Assembly: GCA_034509735.1 (NCBI GenBank)
Contig: JACGWO010000013.1
Coordinates: forward strand, 14,528,136 to 14,592,135
Length of the DNA: 64,000 nt
Reading direction: 5' to 3'
Source of the DNA: Sesamum alatum
Lineage: Eukaryota; Streptophyta; Magnoliopsida; Lamiales; Pedaliaceae
A program made the position numbers and the translations under genes. The notes under the pieces were generated by a model. It ran no database searches. It was not told the DNA's origin and worked only from the letters and a program-made list of their open reading frames with translations. This document shows positions 42,033 through 54,255 of this stretch, piece after piece; position 1 is the first letter of the stretch; the number at the start of each line of letters is the position of its first letter.

Positions 42033-43676
42033 TAATATAGAGATTACCACCCGAAGAACTAAGAGCGTGTTTGGATGAGTTATGAATTAAGAGTTATAGA
42101 CTTGACGTGGTGCTAAGATGGTATCAGCCTTTAGGCCGAGGGAAAGGCCCAAGGCAGCATTGAAAGGCCCAATCCGCAACGGAACCACAATTCTAAAGAA
42201 CACCACAATTATTAGCGATAAAATATTAGATTTGTCAGTAGAGGTATATCTTCTGTGATAATAATTTTAATTTTATTATAATATAGTTATTATTAATAAA
42301 AATTGTGTATAATTTTTCAATAGATAACTAGTAACACATGATCTATAGTGACAATATAAATATAGTGAAATTATATTTGTTTTCACCGTATTGTCACTAT
42401 ACAAATGGCACTAGTTGTTTACAATGACAATCTTATGCACAATTTTCTTTGTTTTGGTCATTCATTATACTTGGTGATGATATTTATTTAAATAATGTTA
42501 CTATCAGAATTACGAAAAATTATTATACTGACAAAATAAAAAAACATTTTAACTTAATATATGTAATTAGCTACAATTTTGATCTTGTATATCAACTGAT
42601 GATAATCATTATGACTTCCTTTTTACATGGACTTAATTATCTTTTCAAAATATAAATTTCCTATATTTTTCTTGAAATTTTGTAATCCTATTGGTTGAAT
42701 AAAGTTTTATACAATTCAACAGTCAAATTTTATATTTATTCGTATATATTTTTATATGATATTAATATATACACATACACGAAACTTAATTCAATACAAA
42801 CCTACCTACTTAAAATTTAGAATAGAGCCAAATATTTGCTGCCAATACAACCTAGTTTAATGAGTGGTAGTTATATGATCGAATTCATCAATGTGTGGGT
42901 GTTGATTTATTTTAATATTAATTATTGGTATACTATAATAGCAGGTCAATTGTAGTTATTTGATACTATCAACTAGTAAATTAACTGTTGATAATTGAAA
43001 TATATGATATAATTGTAATCAATTCAGTTTTTTAAAAAAAAGACCCTAATATTTTGCTCGTCAACTCAAAATTATATTAATTTCGATTAAAAAAAGTGTG
43101 ATCAAGTTGAGCTTGTGAACTCCTAACCAATTTTTGGTAATTAATATATAGTACTAGAATAAATTCACGAGAATGCTGCCATTAATTATTTATTGATGCA
43201 TGTAATTATAAATTGGATAAAAAGAGGTAGGTATATAATTAATTAAGAATAATAGATGTGAGGTTGCACGCGTGTGATGAATAAAAATTGAGACAGTTCA
43301 AAAACATGTTGGGCATCCATCATTTGGGCAGCATGGAGTTTTGGAGGGAACAGCTCTTTCTTAGACATATGCCCCTTTTTTTATTAGCTGCTAAATCATA
43401 CTTCATTATAACTACTTCTCAAATCTCAATCATCCACAACAACTGTATATTACACATTAAAAAAAAGAGTGATGAATCAGAGAAGAACTTCACAAAGAAC
43501 TTGGGAATATTTGAATTTTGGTTTGATTACAAATACATTTTTCTTGGATCAAAAATTATAATTATCCTCTCGAAGTTTGAAAAATATTACGAATTAGATT
43601 GAGAAAGTGTAAAATTTTCGAGAAGGAAATGTTAAACAAAATTGGTGAAGTAATATCAAAAATAGATAATAACATC
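42033..43676. other. Intergenic AT-rich sequence with a decayed CACTA-like subterminal region
   Basis: About 42195-42660 has words such as ATTAGCGATAAAATATTAGA, AGTGACAATATAAATATAGTG and TAATTAGCTACAATTTTGAT. These recur in the CACTA-type pieces near 53255 and 56743, so this is probably an old relative with lost ends. 42066-42110 holds GCGTGTTTGGATGAGTTATG, a hAT-like terminal word without a partner. I see no gene in the rest. Confidence 0.35.
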
Positions 43677-43679
43677 TTA

Positions 43680-43948
43680 CACTACAAGAAAAATGTTCAA
43701 TAGCAATGAAAAAAAAAAATCAGCCTCGAGCAATTTAACAAGTAAAATTTTCATTGCTAATGTATTATTTAATACAAGAGATTTACTTGCTAATGAATTT
43801 AACAACGAGAATTTACTTGCTAACAAATTTAGCAAACGAATTGTTTAAAATATATATTGTTAGCAACGAGAATTTTACTTTCCAATTAACTCGATGCCGA
43901 TTTTAGCAATAAATTTTTTTGTTGCTATTAAGCTATTTTCTTGTAGTG
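43680..43948. mobile_element. CACTA-type MITE (TSD TTA)
   Basis: The ends are CACTACAAGAAAAATG and the inverse TTTTCTTGTAGTG, with the TTA duplication at 43677-43679 and 43949-43951. Subterminal words TTACTTGCTAA and TTTAGCAA/AACGAGAA are repeated inside, as in En/Spm elements. It is 269 bp, non-coding and presumably mobilised by a CACTA transposase in trans. Confidence 0.85.
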
Positions 43949-43951
43949 TTA

Positions 43952-44230
43952 TGCCGATTTCATTTCTTTTTTCCCATCTTTATGAATTATTTCGCCCATG
44001 CCGTTATAACTAGTTGTTTTTTCGCCTCTTTGTCACTGACAATCTTCACTATAAAGTAGGGAGAGACTGGTGAAATGACCACAGATACGTTACCTAAACT
44101 TTGATTTAGAAAGTATTTTGGTTCAAAAAATGATCAAATTACATTAAAAAAAATCTTAGTGGTACTTTTGGAATGTGAAATATAAAATTCGTTGAAACCC
44201 TACCGAATGGAGCTACCTACAGTAAGAGAA
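43952..44230. other. Intergenic sequence, nothing recognised
   Basis: A short AT-rich stretch between two MITEs, without a gene or clear repeat. Confidence 0.5.
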
Positions 44231-44630
44231 GGGCAAAATTACACTTTTGATCCCATAGTATTGACGGTCAACACTTTTGGTCCCGTGCTTCCTGAAATGA
44301 CTAATTTAGTCCTAAAATTGAGAATTTTCAACACTTTTGGTCCCGAGCTTCCTGAAATAACCAATTTAGTCCCAAAATTGAAAATTTTTCGACACATTTG
44401 GTCCCACTAATGGCGAGACGTTTGTCGTTAACATTTTTTAGGAAAATCCTCTAATGGGACCAAATGTGTCGAAAATTCACAATTTTGGGACTAAATTGAT
44501 CATTTTAAGAAGCACAGGACCAAAAGTGTCGAAAATTCCCAATTTTGGGACTAAATTGGTCATTTCATGAAGCGCGGGACCAAAAGTGTTGACCCCCCAG
44601 TCTTTTGGGACCAAAAGTGTAATTTTGCCC
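44231..44630. mobile_element. Near-palindromic Mutator-type MITE
   Basis: It starts GGGCAAAATTACACTTTTG and ends with the exact inverse CAAAAGTGTAATTTTGCCC. The arms are almost the whole element (about 190 bp each). Each arm also holds two direct copies of a 60-bp phrase containing ACACTTTTGGTCCCG and TTTAGTCC. The flanks (GTAAGAGAA left, GGTAAGAAGG right) suggest a worn 9-bp duplication. The strand could fold into one long hairpin. Confidence 0.65.
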
Positions 44631-44957
44631 GGTAAGAAGGAACAAACCTCAATTCATGAAATGTGAGGGTAAAGTACATTTTTGGTCCCATAAATGAACT
44701 TGTTTCAAATTTTGGTCTCATAAATGAACTTGTTTCAAATTTTTGGTCTCATAGTGTACACAATTAACACATTTGCATCCTATATTGCATCTTTTTTTCA
44801 ATTTCAGGATACATAGGGGTTTACCATTAAATACTTAACAGTTGATGGTAACTCTGTTAAATGGCTGTAAATTTGGACAGAAAAGTTGGTGGGAAAGGCT
44901 TGTTTCTTCTTTTTCTTATTATTTGTAATAGGTTATAATGCAATGTATATTAATATG

Positions 44958-45240
44958 TTATTATGTTAATAATGCCTAAATTCCATTTCAAAAGTAAGAA
45001 CAACTATAACAGGAACCAAGTTTAAAATTTTCAGAAACACTGCATTGAAAAAATTAGATGTTGATCAACAATTACAAAATATTAGAACCGAATGTACATT
45101 TTGTAATTGTCGATCAACATCCAACTTGTTTTAATGTAGTTTATGTTTCTAAACATTATGAATTTGGATTTTATTATTGCAGTTTTTATTTCTACATTTA
45201 ATGAAAATTTAGGAATTATTAACATAACAACATGTATAAA
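44958..45240. repeat. Long imperfect hairpin
   Basis: The left arm (about 44958-45080) and right arm (about 45098-45240) are inverse copies. The inner 27 bases (45054-45080 and 45098-45124) match at 25 positions around a 17-base loop. Outward the arms continue with GTTAATAATGCCTAAATT and AGAAACACTGCATT words in inverse at the other side, with bulges. It lies between the left arm of the Mutator-type element and the LINE poly(A). Confidence 0.65.
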
Positions 45241-45530
45241 ATATACTACTTTAAAATTTATTACATTTTTTTTTTTGACAAAATAGAGCGATGAATTTTA
45301 TATACCAGCAAGAAAACCAAAAGTCTGTACAGACGAAACCGAAACAAAACAGCAGAAAACAAAACCCAGGAAAAGAAACAACACTACCAACAGCCTAACT
45401 AAACACACAAAAAAACACTACACCACCATAACCAAACCTACAAACACCCCACTAAGCAACCTAATGCACTAAATCAACAGAGAAAGAAACAAGGAAGAAA
45501 ACAAGACCACCCCAGACCCGCATTAACCTT

Positions 45531-48500
45531 TCAGGGAAGCAAACCCAACTGCATTTTAGCTCGTGCCTGTTGATAGTGGTCCAAGAACATCAAAGACTCA
45601 CGCACCATCCTCTGCGGATCCTGGCGCCTACCCTCTATCATCCTTTTGTTCCGGTTCTGCCAGAGAGCCCAGCACAGAGTGAGAAATTGAGCCGACTGAC
45701 TTGATTCCAGATTGTGAAGCGCAGTGGACATCCATGCCGCGGGACCGTCATTCCAGGTAGCTATCCACCGCCACGGCAGGTTAGAGATCGCCCACACTAT
45801 CCTAGAAAAGGAACAATCTAACAAAATGTGCTGCAGCGATTCCACGTCTGCCCACAAAGGCCACACTGCGTGCTTGTCAACGGTCTCCTGCGTGCCAGAC
45901 TTTCCAGCACAGGGACAGCCCCAAAATAGATCCTCCATGCTAGCACACGCACCCTCAGAGGAACCCGGGCAGCCCACAACTTCTACCAAAAATTCCGACA
46001 CTCCTCAGCCACAAACGGGACTGAACTAGAAGAGGAAGCAACCCTGCTCAACTCCATATCAGCTGCAATAGAATAGGCACTATGTACAGAGAACCGACCT
46101 CCCCTACTTGAAGCCCAAATGAGCCGTCTATCCTCTTCCGGACCATGACCCTCCAACACCTCACAACCCAACCGCAGAATGTCCTGTCCAGCCAGAATGC
46201 TCCTCCAGGTTAACAACGACCGAAATCCGAAAGGGGCATCCCAACAGGAACAATTCGAAAAATAGCGAGCTTTGAGGACTTGGCTGAGAAGGGAATTCAG
46301 CTTGGAGAGAAGCCGCTAACCTTGCTTGGCCAATAGGGCGAGATTAAACGCCCTCAAATTGAGAAAACCCAAACCCCCTACTCCTTTCGGATGACACATC
46401 TTCGACCAAGCAACCCAACGAATCCACCGAGCGCCTTTTGAGTGCCACCAGAAATTTGCTATCGTTGATTCCAACTCCCTAACCAAATTACCCGGGAAAC
46501 GGAAACATGACATAGCGTCAGTCGGGAGGGACTGAAGAACTGACTTGATGAGCACCCCTTTCCTCGCCTTAGAGAGCATCTTACTACTCCACCCCATTAT
46601 ATGGCCCCAAAACCGGTCCCGAATGTTATGAAACAACGCCCGTCTCGACCTACCCGGCACTGCCGGCAGACCAAGGTAGCGGTCATGAGATTCCACCAGT
46701 CGAACCCCCAACAAATTAGCAAGCCGTTGCTTCTCCTCAACCCTCATGCTCCCTCCGATCACCATGCTTGATTTCGTGCAGTTAACTCGCTGCCCCGAAG
46801 CCTTTTCATACACATCCAGCACCCGTCTAATCTCCCCGACCTGTTCACGTGTCGCCTCGCAGAAAAGTAGGGTGTCATCAGCAAAGCAAGTGGGAGATAC
46901 CTGGCGCATTCCGACTCACCGCCACCCCCCGCACAGCACCTCGGGCCTTCGCCTCCTGCAACAAACTAGAAAAGGCCTCGGCGCAAAAGATGAACAAGTT
47001 GGTGAAGAGGATCACCTTGCCTAATCCCTCTCTCCGGTCTAAAGTAACCAAACGGATCGCCATTCAACGTTAAAGAGTATGAAACCCTAGTCACAAGAAA
47101 CATAATCAAGTCAACAAAGCTACTAGCAAAGCCGAACCTAAGAAGAACACCTCTAAGGAAAGCCCATTCCACCCTATCATACACTTTACTCATATGTAAT
47201 TTAAGAGCGGCGTGACCATCTTTAGACTGGGAAGAGATTTTCAAAAGGTGATTAAGCTCAGAAGCGAGGAGGACGTTATTCGTAATTAGACGATCGGGAA
47301 TGAATGCAGATTGAGTGGGGGAAACGATATCATCCATAAGGTTTTTCAGACGATTAGCAATGCATTTAGAGGCAATTTTTATAACCACATTGCACAAACT
47401 AATGGATCTAAGTTGGGATACACAATCAGGATTGCTACTCTTTGGAATCAATACCACATGCGTAAAATTCATCTTATTCAAAAGCATGTGATCATTAAGC
47501 AATCTAAGGACAGATCTAGTGACATCAGGGCCCACAATACTCCAAAATTTCTAAAAAAAATACAGGGGACATGCCGTCAGGGCCAGGGGATTTCAAAGGG
47601 AACATACCAAAGACAGCTTGCTTTACCTCAATTACCGAGAATGGAGCGTAGAGTAGAGAATTCATCTCAGGGGTCACGCGCCGCTGAACAGACGAGACAA
47701 CTTCATTAATACTCAACTCCGATGGACGGTCGGAAGTGAAAAGTAACCGAAAAGTGTTGGATCAATATCTCCTGAATATCCTCGACCTTATCCCTCCACA
47801 CTCCATTGTTGTCCTTAAGACGTTGAACCCGATTCTGTTGCTGTCGGGTCGAAGCTCGAGAGTGAAAGAAGTGGGTATTCCCGTCCCCATTCGCTAGCCA
47901 ATGCTCGTTTCCACGCTGCTGCCACTTAGTCGTTTCTTGACTTTCGAGTTCTAACAGCCAGGTCCGAATGTCCATCATTTCCTAGTAATCTTCCCCTTCT
48001 AACTGTCCTTGTTCAAGCTGTAGGTACCTCTGCTCCAGCATCCTCCGTTCTCTCTTCGGTTTCTGAAATTCCTCCCTGTCCCACTTCAAAAATCCAAGCC
48101 TGCATTTCTGAATTTTTTGCCACAAAACCGAGTGGGCATCTCCCTGTTCCTCACCCCCACACGCTGATTCAATAACACTTCTACACCCCTCTAAATGAAG
48201 CCAACACGCCTCAAATCTTAACAACGCCTTCTTTCTCACTGTCGCAGAACCATCTCGAACCTCAATATCAATTAACAGAGCCTTATGATCAGATTGAACC
48301 ACTGGAACATGTGTAACTGCGATTAAAGGGAACTTACGCTGCCATGAAGGATTCGTACAAACTCTATCCAATCTTGCCTTCACCGTCGCTGGAGCCTCCC
48401 GCCGATTACACCAGGTGTACTTCGACCCCTAATACCCAATATCCAATAGGTCAGAGTCAAGGAGAGCTTGCCGGAATGCAGTTAATTGCCACAACGGCCG

Positions 48501-49094
48501 GGGGGCGCCCGTTTTCTCATGCTGGAAGAGCACCTCATTAAAATCCCCTACACACAACCACGCCGAATCAGACTGCGCACTAAGCAGGCACAACCTATCC
48601 TAAGAAAGTCGTCATTGCGCCGTCTCCGGATCCCCGTAGAAACCTGTGAACTGCCACCCCGCCACGTCGTTCACTGAGATAATTTGAGCATTGATATGAT
48701 ACTAGGAAAAGGACCTCAAGTTAACCACCACATCCTTAGTCCACAGTAGGCCAAGCCCACCCGATTGCCCCTCTACCGGAATGCAAACACCAAACAAGTT
48801 CATCCTCTGTTTCACCACTTCGAACCGCTGCCCATTCCTTTTAGTTTCTAATAAGAATACCAGCCCAGGACTATACTCTCGGATTAATTCTCCGAGTTTA
48901 CGAACTGTCGAGGTTGTCCCTAGACCCCGACAGTTCCACACATAGAGCCTCATGGCGAGCGGCGGAGCTACCCCCACAGCATCCGCTGAATCAGTATCAC
49001 ACCGTGAAATATCCACCATAGCCCTCTTCAGTGAAGGACCCTCAATCTGCAGGGCCCCTTTCCGCTTTAGTGAGCCTCGGGGTCGACGCGCCAC
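45531..49094 (-). pseudogene. LINE ORF2: APE endonuclease, reverse transcriptase, zf-RVT
   Basis: The endonuclease starts near 48953 with MRLYVWNCRGLGTTSTVRKL and contains LVFLLETKRNG and GGLGLLW. After stops, CVGDFNEVLFQHEK-type sequence (about 48560-48520), then RLDRVCTNPSWQRKFP and VVQSDHKALLIDI (48375-48270) complete it. RT begins near 47716 and includes KSPGPDGMSPVFF, RSISLCNVVIKIASK (about 47410), SAFIPDRLITNNVLLASEL and GIRQGDPL. The catalytic box reads FADD (about 46885) but lies after a one-base shift. The zf-RVT/C-terminal part follows (46216-45531, ending near GLLP). It nicks DNA and primes reverse transcription at the target. At least six stops or shifts make it inactive. Confidence 0.85.
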
Positions 49095-49176
49095 CTCCCC
49101 CCGACGCCTTTATCCCCGACCACCTCTACTCCCTCCTCGACCCACTGAAACATGATCGAAACCAGAACCAGATTAT

Positions 49177-49197
49177 CCCCCCCCCCCCCCCCCCCCC
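49177..49197. repeat. C homopolymer run (~18-20 C)
   Basis: A long C run lies in the gap between LINE ORF1 and ORF2. It is prone to length error in sequencing and may be a polymorphic site. Confidence 0.85.
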
Positions 49198-49399
49198 GAA
49201 TGACCCAGCACTGGAAGCGACCGAATTGGGAGAAGAAAGCGAATTGGGGGAAGAAATTGAAGAAGTCCCCATAGCAGGCTGATGTGCCCGAGCAACATTT
49301 TGTGTTGAAGGAGATGGTGCGGGTTGAATGGGAGGACCAATTAGCAAAGGATGATTATCAGTATCTTGAGAATTAGGAGAAAGACGAACCACTGGTGTA

Positions 49400-50753
49400 C
49401 TATGTATTTTTTGGAGGAGAAAGAGACTCGCCTGGAATAGAGGAGTTGACTGGGTATGATGGAGGAGGAATGGGCTTGTTTTTGTGGGTTATATTAATTT
49501 CTGGGCTCAAACAGTTAGCAGGAAACTGAGCGGTCCAAGTTGCTGAGGGCAGCTGGGCCTGGAGGCTTTGATTCAAAGGGAGCTCAACATCCTTGCCAGG
49601 CCCAGCCCAACATAGAGGCGAATTGAGTCTCCCCCCCTCCAGCCCATCACTGATGGCCCCACTACTCCCCCTAACCGGATCATCAGGCCATAGCCCACCC
49701 TCCCTAACCCTTCTTCCCAACATTCCCTCCCCTGCTCCCACGTCTCCAGCAGAATCCGCCTCCACACCGTCACGAACCCCTCCACGATCCCTCCTTGTCG
49801 GGTCCCTAACCCCCCCTCCCCACCTTGCCACCGGCACTGACCTCACCTCCTTCCCAGGATCTCCTACACCCCCCGCCTCCTCCGTTCGCCGCCGGCAAAA
49901 ATCGAAAACCCCGGCCCCCCTCCTCCCCTCCGAACCCCCACCCACACTGCTCCAGGCCCGCGCGTCTCCGCAGCTGGATGAAAAATCGGCAACCGCTCCC
50001 CTGCGAACATCAAGTAAAGGCAGAACAGTCCTGGATTCACGCACCCAGGCCCCATATTGAAGCTCATCCCTCACACCCGCCGAGTTTGCCTCCAAGGCCC
50101 GGGGACAGTCTCTCACCAAATGCCCAAGCACACCACACCCGTAGCAAAACGTAGGTAACCTTTCGTACATAAAGGACACCGTCCTTTCCCCCTCCGTTGA
50201 CTTAAGACGCAGAAAACTTTTCAACGGAACCCTCACGTGCAAAGACACCCTAATCCGGACACTGGCACCCCTAAAAAATGTCGTATTCTCGAGGTTAGAA
50301 TCAATATACACTCCCAGCCAATTTCCGACTGACTCCACCACCTCCTTGGTCATCAGTTTAAGTGGAAGGCCATGTATGTGAACGTAAAAAGCGCATCTGT
50401 GAAGTTCCACCTCCATAGGATTTTCATCCTCAGACACTTTATTCAAAATGATCAAATTTTTATCAAATGTCCACGGGCGGCTCAAGTGCACGGTCCCTAT
50501 CTACCACATGCTGAAATGTCAAAAGAAATATGTTCGCCTCCAGCAAACGTATATCCAGTTGGCCGAATGAGAAACTGCAGGGTATTTGATAAGACGTCAT
50601 ACCAACAATGCCTCGGCGTTAGCAGCTTACCAACCAACATAAGAGCCTCAGTCTCAGTACCCCTGTCCAAACCGAAGGCGATACATACAAACCCTCTTCC
50701 TCATCCTCCGTCAACCTAAGCTCCTTAGCCAGACTATCCAACCCCGATTCCAT
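49400..50753 (-). pseudogene. LINE ORF1: DUF4283-type domain and CCHC zinc knuckle
   Basis: The ATG at 50753 gives MESGLDSLAKELRLTEDEEE, followed by a shift near 50655 and a stop near 50495. The main open frame from 50491 has RPWTFDKNLIILNKVSEDEN, then AFYVHIHGLPLKLMTKEVVE (the DUF4283 fold of plant LINE/retrotransposon gag-like proteins). The knuckle CYGCGVLGHLVRDC (about 50150-50105) has all four ligands. A long Gly/Arg/Pro-rich tail follows to 49400. The protein would bind the LINE RNA. The opposite strand shows long Pro/Ser-rich frames that are composition shadows. Confidence 0.8.
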
Positions 50754-51710
50754 CAGAGCCCAAATACCAATAGAGCCAGCTCCTCCGTCCACAGCCGAAC
50801 CTCTGAGATGAGTTATCCCATCGCCACACCAGACCAACACCCCTGGAAAACAAGCACAGGCAAACGAGGCAAACAGAATCAGCGAGGACCCAGAAACAAA
50901 ATAAAAGCAAGACGACACCGAGAACACTAATCAGAACACGAAAACCTAAGAGACGGCACAAACAAACGAAATCTAAATAGAAAGCAAGACGACAACACAA
51001 TAATGAGTCACGTCCTTCGACAAGGTAAAGCGCATGATAAAGTAAACGATCGATCCCAGAGTACCAACAAGCATAAGACTCAAAGAAACCACCACTCAAA
51101 GAAAACTCCACTCATACGAGTAACATACTCTACTCATGTGAGTAACTCCAAAACTAGGCTTTGATAGTCAGCAAAGAGTTGAACAGTTTAAAATATAGGA
51201 TTACATTATAACCCATTACATAAGCTATTTATATGAAGAAAAAAGGAGGAACAAGCATTTTCCACTATTTTTTCCCTTCAAATTTATAATCACTTAACGG
51301 AATTAGCATAAACCGTTAAGTATTTAACGAAAATTCCCTTTGTGTCCTAAAATTGAAAAAAAAAAATGCACATATACTATGCAATGTGTTAATTGTGTAC
51401 ACGATGGGATCAAACCTGAAAATATGTTCACTTATGGGATCAAAAATATAATTTACCCCAATCGTGATTTTTAATATAACAAGGATGTATTTGTAATTGA
51501 TCAAACTTAAGAGATTGTGGATGTAATTGACTAAGTTGTCAATTAAAAGTCTAATTCAAAAAAAATATATTTAGAGAATTTAATAGTTAGACACTGTAAA
51601 AACATGGATTATTTCCTCCCTCATAAATTACTATGACTTCAAAATCACAATAAACCAATAAATATCTACCATAGTCAAACAATAATGCGGAAACTTAAGT
51701 TTTAATTATG

Positions 51711-52859
51711 GGGGTTATTTTTATTTTAGTCCCTGTATTTTTAATTGATTTTTAAAATGGTCTAATTTATTTTTTTATTTTTCAATTTCATCCTTCTAGT
51801 GGAATTTTGACCAATTTTTCAGTCAAAAAATGGTTTTTGTCAAAAATGCCCCCAAAAGTTTTGGTAAAATATACACAATTGCAAAAGCATCCCTCTGTTT
51901 TCAAATTCAATTTCAATTTAGTTATTTATGACGGTTAGAAAATTATGACCATTTGAATGGCACTATTAGATGCTTGGAATTTGACTTTTTGCCAAAAATA
52001 CTCCCTTATAATACATGGTGCAATTAGAAATGAAGTGCACATATCAAATTTGACAAAAGCAAGAAAAATGCAGTAAGAGGTTTGCAAGTATTTAATATAG
52101 ATAAACTCTTTTTTTTTTTTTTTAACTATTTCACATAAAAATTAGTTATCAATCACGTATCATTTCCAACCAATTATTGTTTATGCATTGATTATGTTTT
52201 CATCAAATTCAACCAACAATAACAACATCAATGGAGCTACGATAAACAATATATAAGATATGTCATAATATACACTATGTCAGTATATTCAGATTTACCT
52301 AGCAGCACAAAAAATATCTATACTTTTATATAATTGAAGAGCACCTTTTTGGTGTCTCAATTATTTTGTTATATCAATTTTTAATTTTTTTAATTTAATT
52401 TTTTAAATTTAATTTTTTAATCTCCATTTTACTCTCTCTCTCTACTCAACTTCTCATTTTCTATTTTATCAATTTCCACATTCCTTTCTTTTTCTCATTT
52501 TTTGCATAACTCCTCAGAATTTTTATATATTCTTATGGCATTGTTTTATTTATCTAATTTATATATATTTATTAAAATAAAAATTATTTTTTAAAGTTTA
52601 AAAATAATTATGCACACATATTTGAGTGTGCAACATCTACTAGTATCAGACAATACCATAATATATATTATGTCATAATATTTACAACCCACAATTTTTT
52701 TCTTTTTTTTATAAATATAAAGAGAAGTACAAGAATACCCTTATATTAGAGGTAAAACTGATCAAAATTCTACTAGAAGGATGAAATTGAAAAAAAAAAA
52801 AAGAATTGGACCATTTCGAAAATCAATTAAAAATATAGGGACTAAAATGAAAATAACTC
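51711..52859. mobile_element. Foldback TIR element (TSD TAATTATG)
   Basis: GGGGTTATTTTTATTTTAGTCCC at the left is the inverse of GGGACTAAAATGAAAATAACT at the right. The arms run about 110 bp with TTCATCCTTCTAGTGGAATTTTG-like sequence and its inverse. The flanks are the 8-bp duplication TAATTATG at 51703-51710 and 52860-52867 (a ninth base differs). The interior is AT-rich and non-coding, with a (CT)n run near 52435. Mutator-type is the best guess, from arm length and style. Confidence 0.7.
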
Positions 52860-52867
52860 TAATTATG

Positions 52868-53251
52868 TTAATCAATATTTGTCATAATACATGTTAACTA
52901 TGACCAATGCATTTGCCCCTATTTTTAACATAATGGCTAATATTTTGACACCGCCAGCAAAAACAAGGGCGAATAGTTGGTGCTCAATCACGATTAATTA
53001 TTATTTTCCATGATTTTTAACTTTTGATGATGATAATTATATAAAAACATTATAATCACCAGAGATTTGAGAATTTTCTACAAACAATTGAATTTGATTA
53101 TTATATTTTTTTGGAATAAAATAAATTAAAAATGTAAAATCTTATGTTTTTCTGTTTCTGGGCTGTAGATGACAATCACGGGGTTCTCTTTGTTTCTTCC
53201 TTTATACTCAATTGACTAAAGTCTTTGCACATTGCACTTTTCGCTGTCGAC
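52868..53251. other. Intergenic sequence, nothing recognised
   Basis: The stretch is AT-rich, without a gene or a clear repeat border. Confidence 0.5.
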
Positions 53252-53466
53252 AATCACTACAAAGAAATATATTATTGGAAACAAAACATAAGTAACAATC
53301 TTAAAGTTTTCATTAAAAATATATATTAAGTAATAATAGTTTTTTTTATTTTATAACTATATAATTATTAATGACGAAAATCGTATATAAAGTTATCACT
53401 AAATACAATTAGTGATACATTTATATGACAACTTAGTAACAACAATAATTTATTGTCACTAGGTCG

Positions 53467-53869
53467 TCACAGACGCATCTTTCCGACTGTGGCTTGATCC
53501 TTGGCACCCATAAGGAATCCTACTGCACTTGTTTCCTAGAGGACCGAGGGTGACGGGGTTCCCATCGACCGCGCTACTCGAGGTTGTGATTGCGCAGTGT
53601 TTATCATATATGGCGTGAGCGCAATCAATGCAAGTATCTATCGCATCGGCAGGACCCGAAGACGCTGGCTTTTTATGTTTTAGAACAAGTTAGAGCTAGA
53701 ATTCTTTGTGTAGAGTATAGTGATTCGCTTCATCGTAGAGCATTGTATAGGTTGTGGTACGTAGCTTGGACACTGTAGGAACCCAGGTTGGGATACACCG
53801 CATGAATAGTTCCATCTTCCTTTTTTCTTTAATGAAATTAACCTTTCCCAGAAAAAAAAAAAAAAAAAA
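53467..53869 (+). mobile_element. 5'-truncated L1-type LINE (3' end only)
   Basis: The frame at 53590-53778 reads VYHIWRERNQCKYLSHRQD and ends near LYRLWYVAWTL. This is the C-terminal end of a plant LINE ORF2 after the zf-RVT motif. A short 3' tail with TTTCTTTAATGAAATTAACC leads to 18 A at 53852-53869. It is inserted in the CACTA-type MITE. The 5' limit is an estimate, since the upstream part reads as LINE-like coding only up to about 53467. Confidence 0.7.
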
Positions 53870-53911
53870 GACTATTCACAATTTATTGTTGCTAATTAAT
53901 GCTAATGATAA

Positions 53912-54255
53912 TGATACGGTCGAAGGTCATGATGGACTAACAATTAAGAATGGGCCTAAAGAAATGAATGAAGGGTTGTTGGCCAACGGGCTGTCTGGAG
54001 ATAATGGGCTTCGAGGCCCAATTCGTAAGAAATTCATAAATTAGTTTAGTATAAGACAAAGTTTGTTAGCTACAATGTGGATGGTGACATTTGTCACAAG
54101 ATCCTTTATTTACATGTATTTAAATTCAGCAATGTTAATGAAAAATGATAGAGAAAAATTTCAAGAAAAATCTTCTAGTTTCTTCCTTCAATTTCTGGAG
54201 CGATCTCCCTGCTCGAATTTTTGGGAAACACTTTTTATAATTTATGATCGTATCA
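53912..54255 (+). repeat. 5' LTR of the small LTR element
   Basis: It starts TGATACGGTCGAAGGTCATG and ends GATCGTATCA. A 33-codon phrase LTIKNGPKEMNEGLLANGLS is readable in both LTRs but is LTR sequence, not a gene. Confidence 0.85.

Larger units (their letters stand above)
45266..51186 (-). mobile_element. L1-type LINE, nearly full length, defective
   Basis: It is read on the minus strand. A 5' region without ORF (about 51186-50754) leads to ORF1 (50753-49400), ORF2 (about 49094-45531) and a 3' tail ending in 11 A (T run at 45266-45276). ORF1 has an RNA-binding-type domain and CCHC knuckle; ORF2 has endonuclease and reverse transcriptase. The plant L1 layout is clear. TTTAAAATTTATTACA left of the tail (45250-45265) resembles TTTAAAATATAGGATTACA at 51187 onward, a possible worn target duplication. 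Confidence 0.85.
44667..51458. mobile_element. Mutator-type element with hairpin core, host of a LINE
   Basis: The left end GGGTAAAGTACATTTTTGG pairs with the inverse of the right end CAAAAATATAATTTACCC. The arms share TGTACACAATTAACACATT-type and GGTTATAATGYAAT words for about 280 bp. Flanks GAAATGTGA (44658-44666) and CAATCGTGA (51459-51467) agree at 6 of 9 positions, a plausible eroded duplication. Without the LINE the element is about 870 bp, and its centre is the long hairpin at 44958-45240. Confidence 0.6.

Noticed and set aside
42119..42129. TGGTATCAGCC resembles a tRNA-iMet primer-binding site on the plus strand.
   Set aside because: It lacks two bases of TGGTATCAGAGCC and there is no LTR end before it or retroelement coding sequence after it. 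Probably chance or an unrecognisable relic.
45054..45124. MicroRNA gene call for the 27-base stem.
   Set aside because: The pairing is suggestive, but no expression or target can be shown from sequence; kept as a repeat and a finding.
49593..50154. Long Pro/Ser-rich open frames on the plus strand opposite LINE ORF1.
   Set aside because: They are antisense shadows of the Gly/Arg-rich tail of ORF1; composition alone explains them.
53907..53911. GATAA duplication could be chance in AT-rich DNA.
   Set aside because: The rejection of the element was considered, but both LTRs end in matching TG...CA termini exactly at the two GATAA copies, so the element call was kept.
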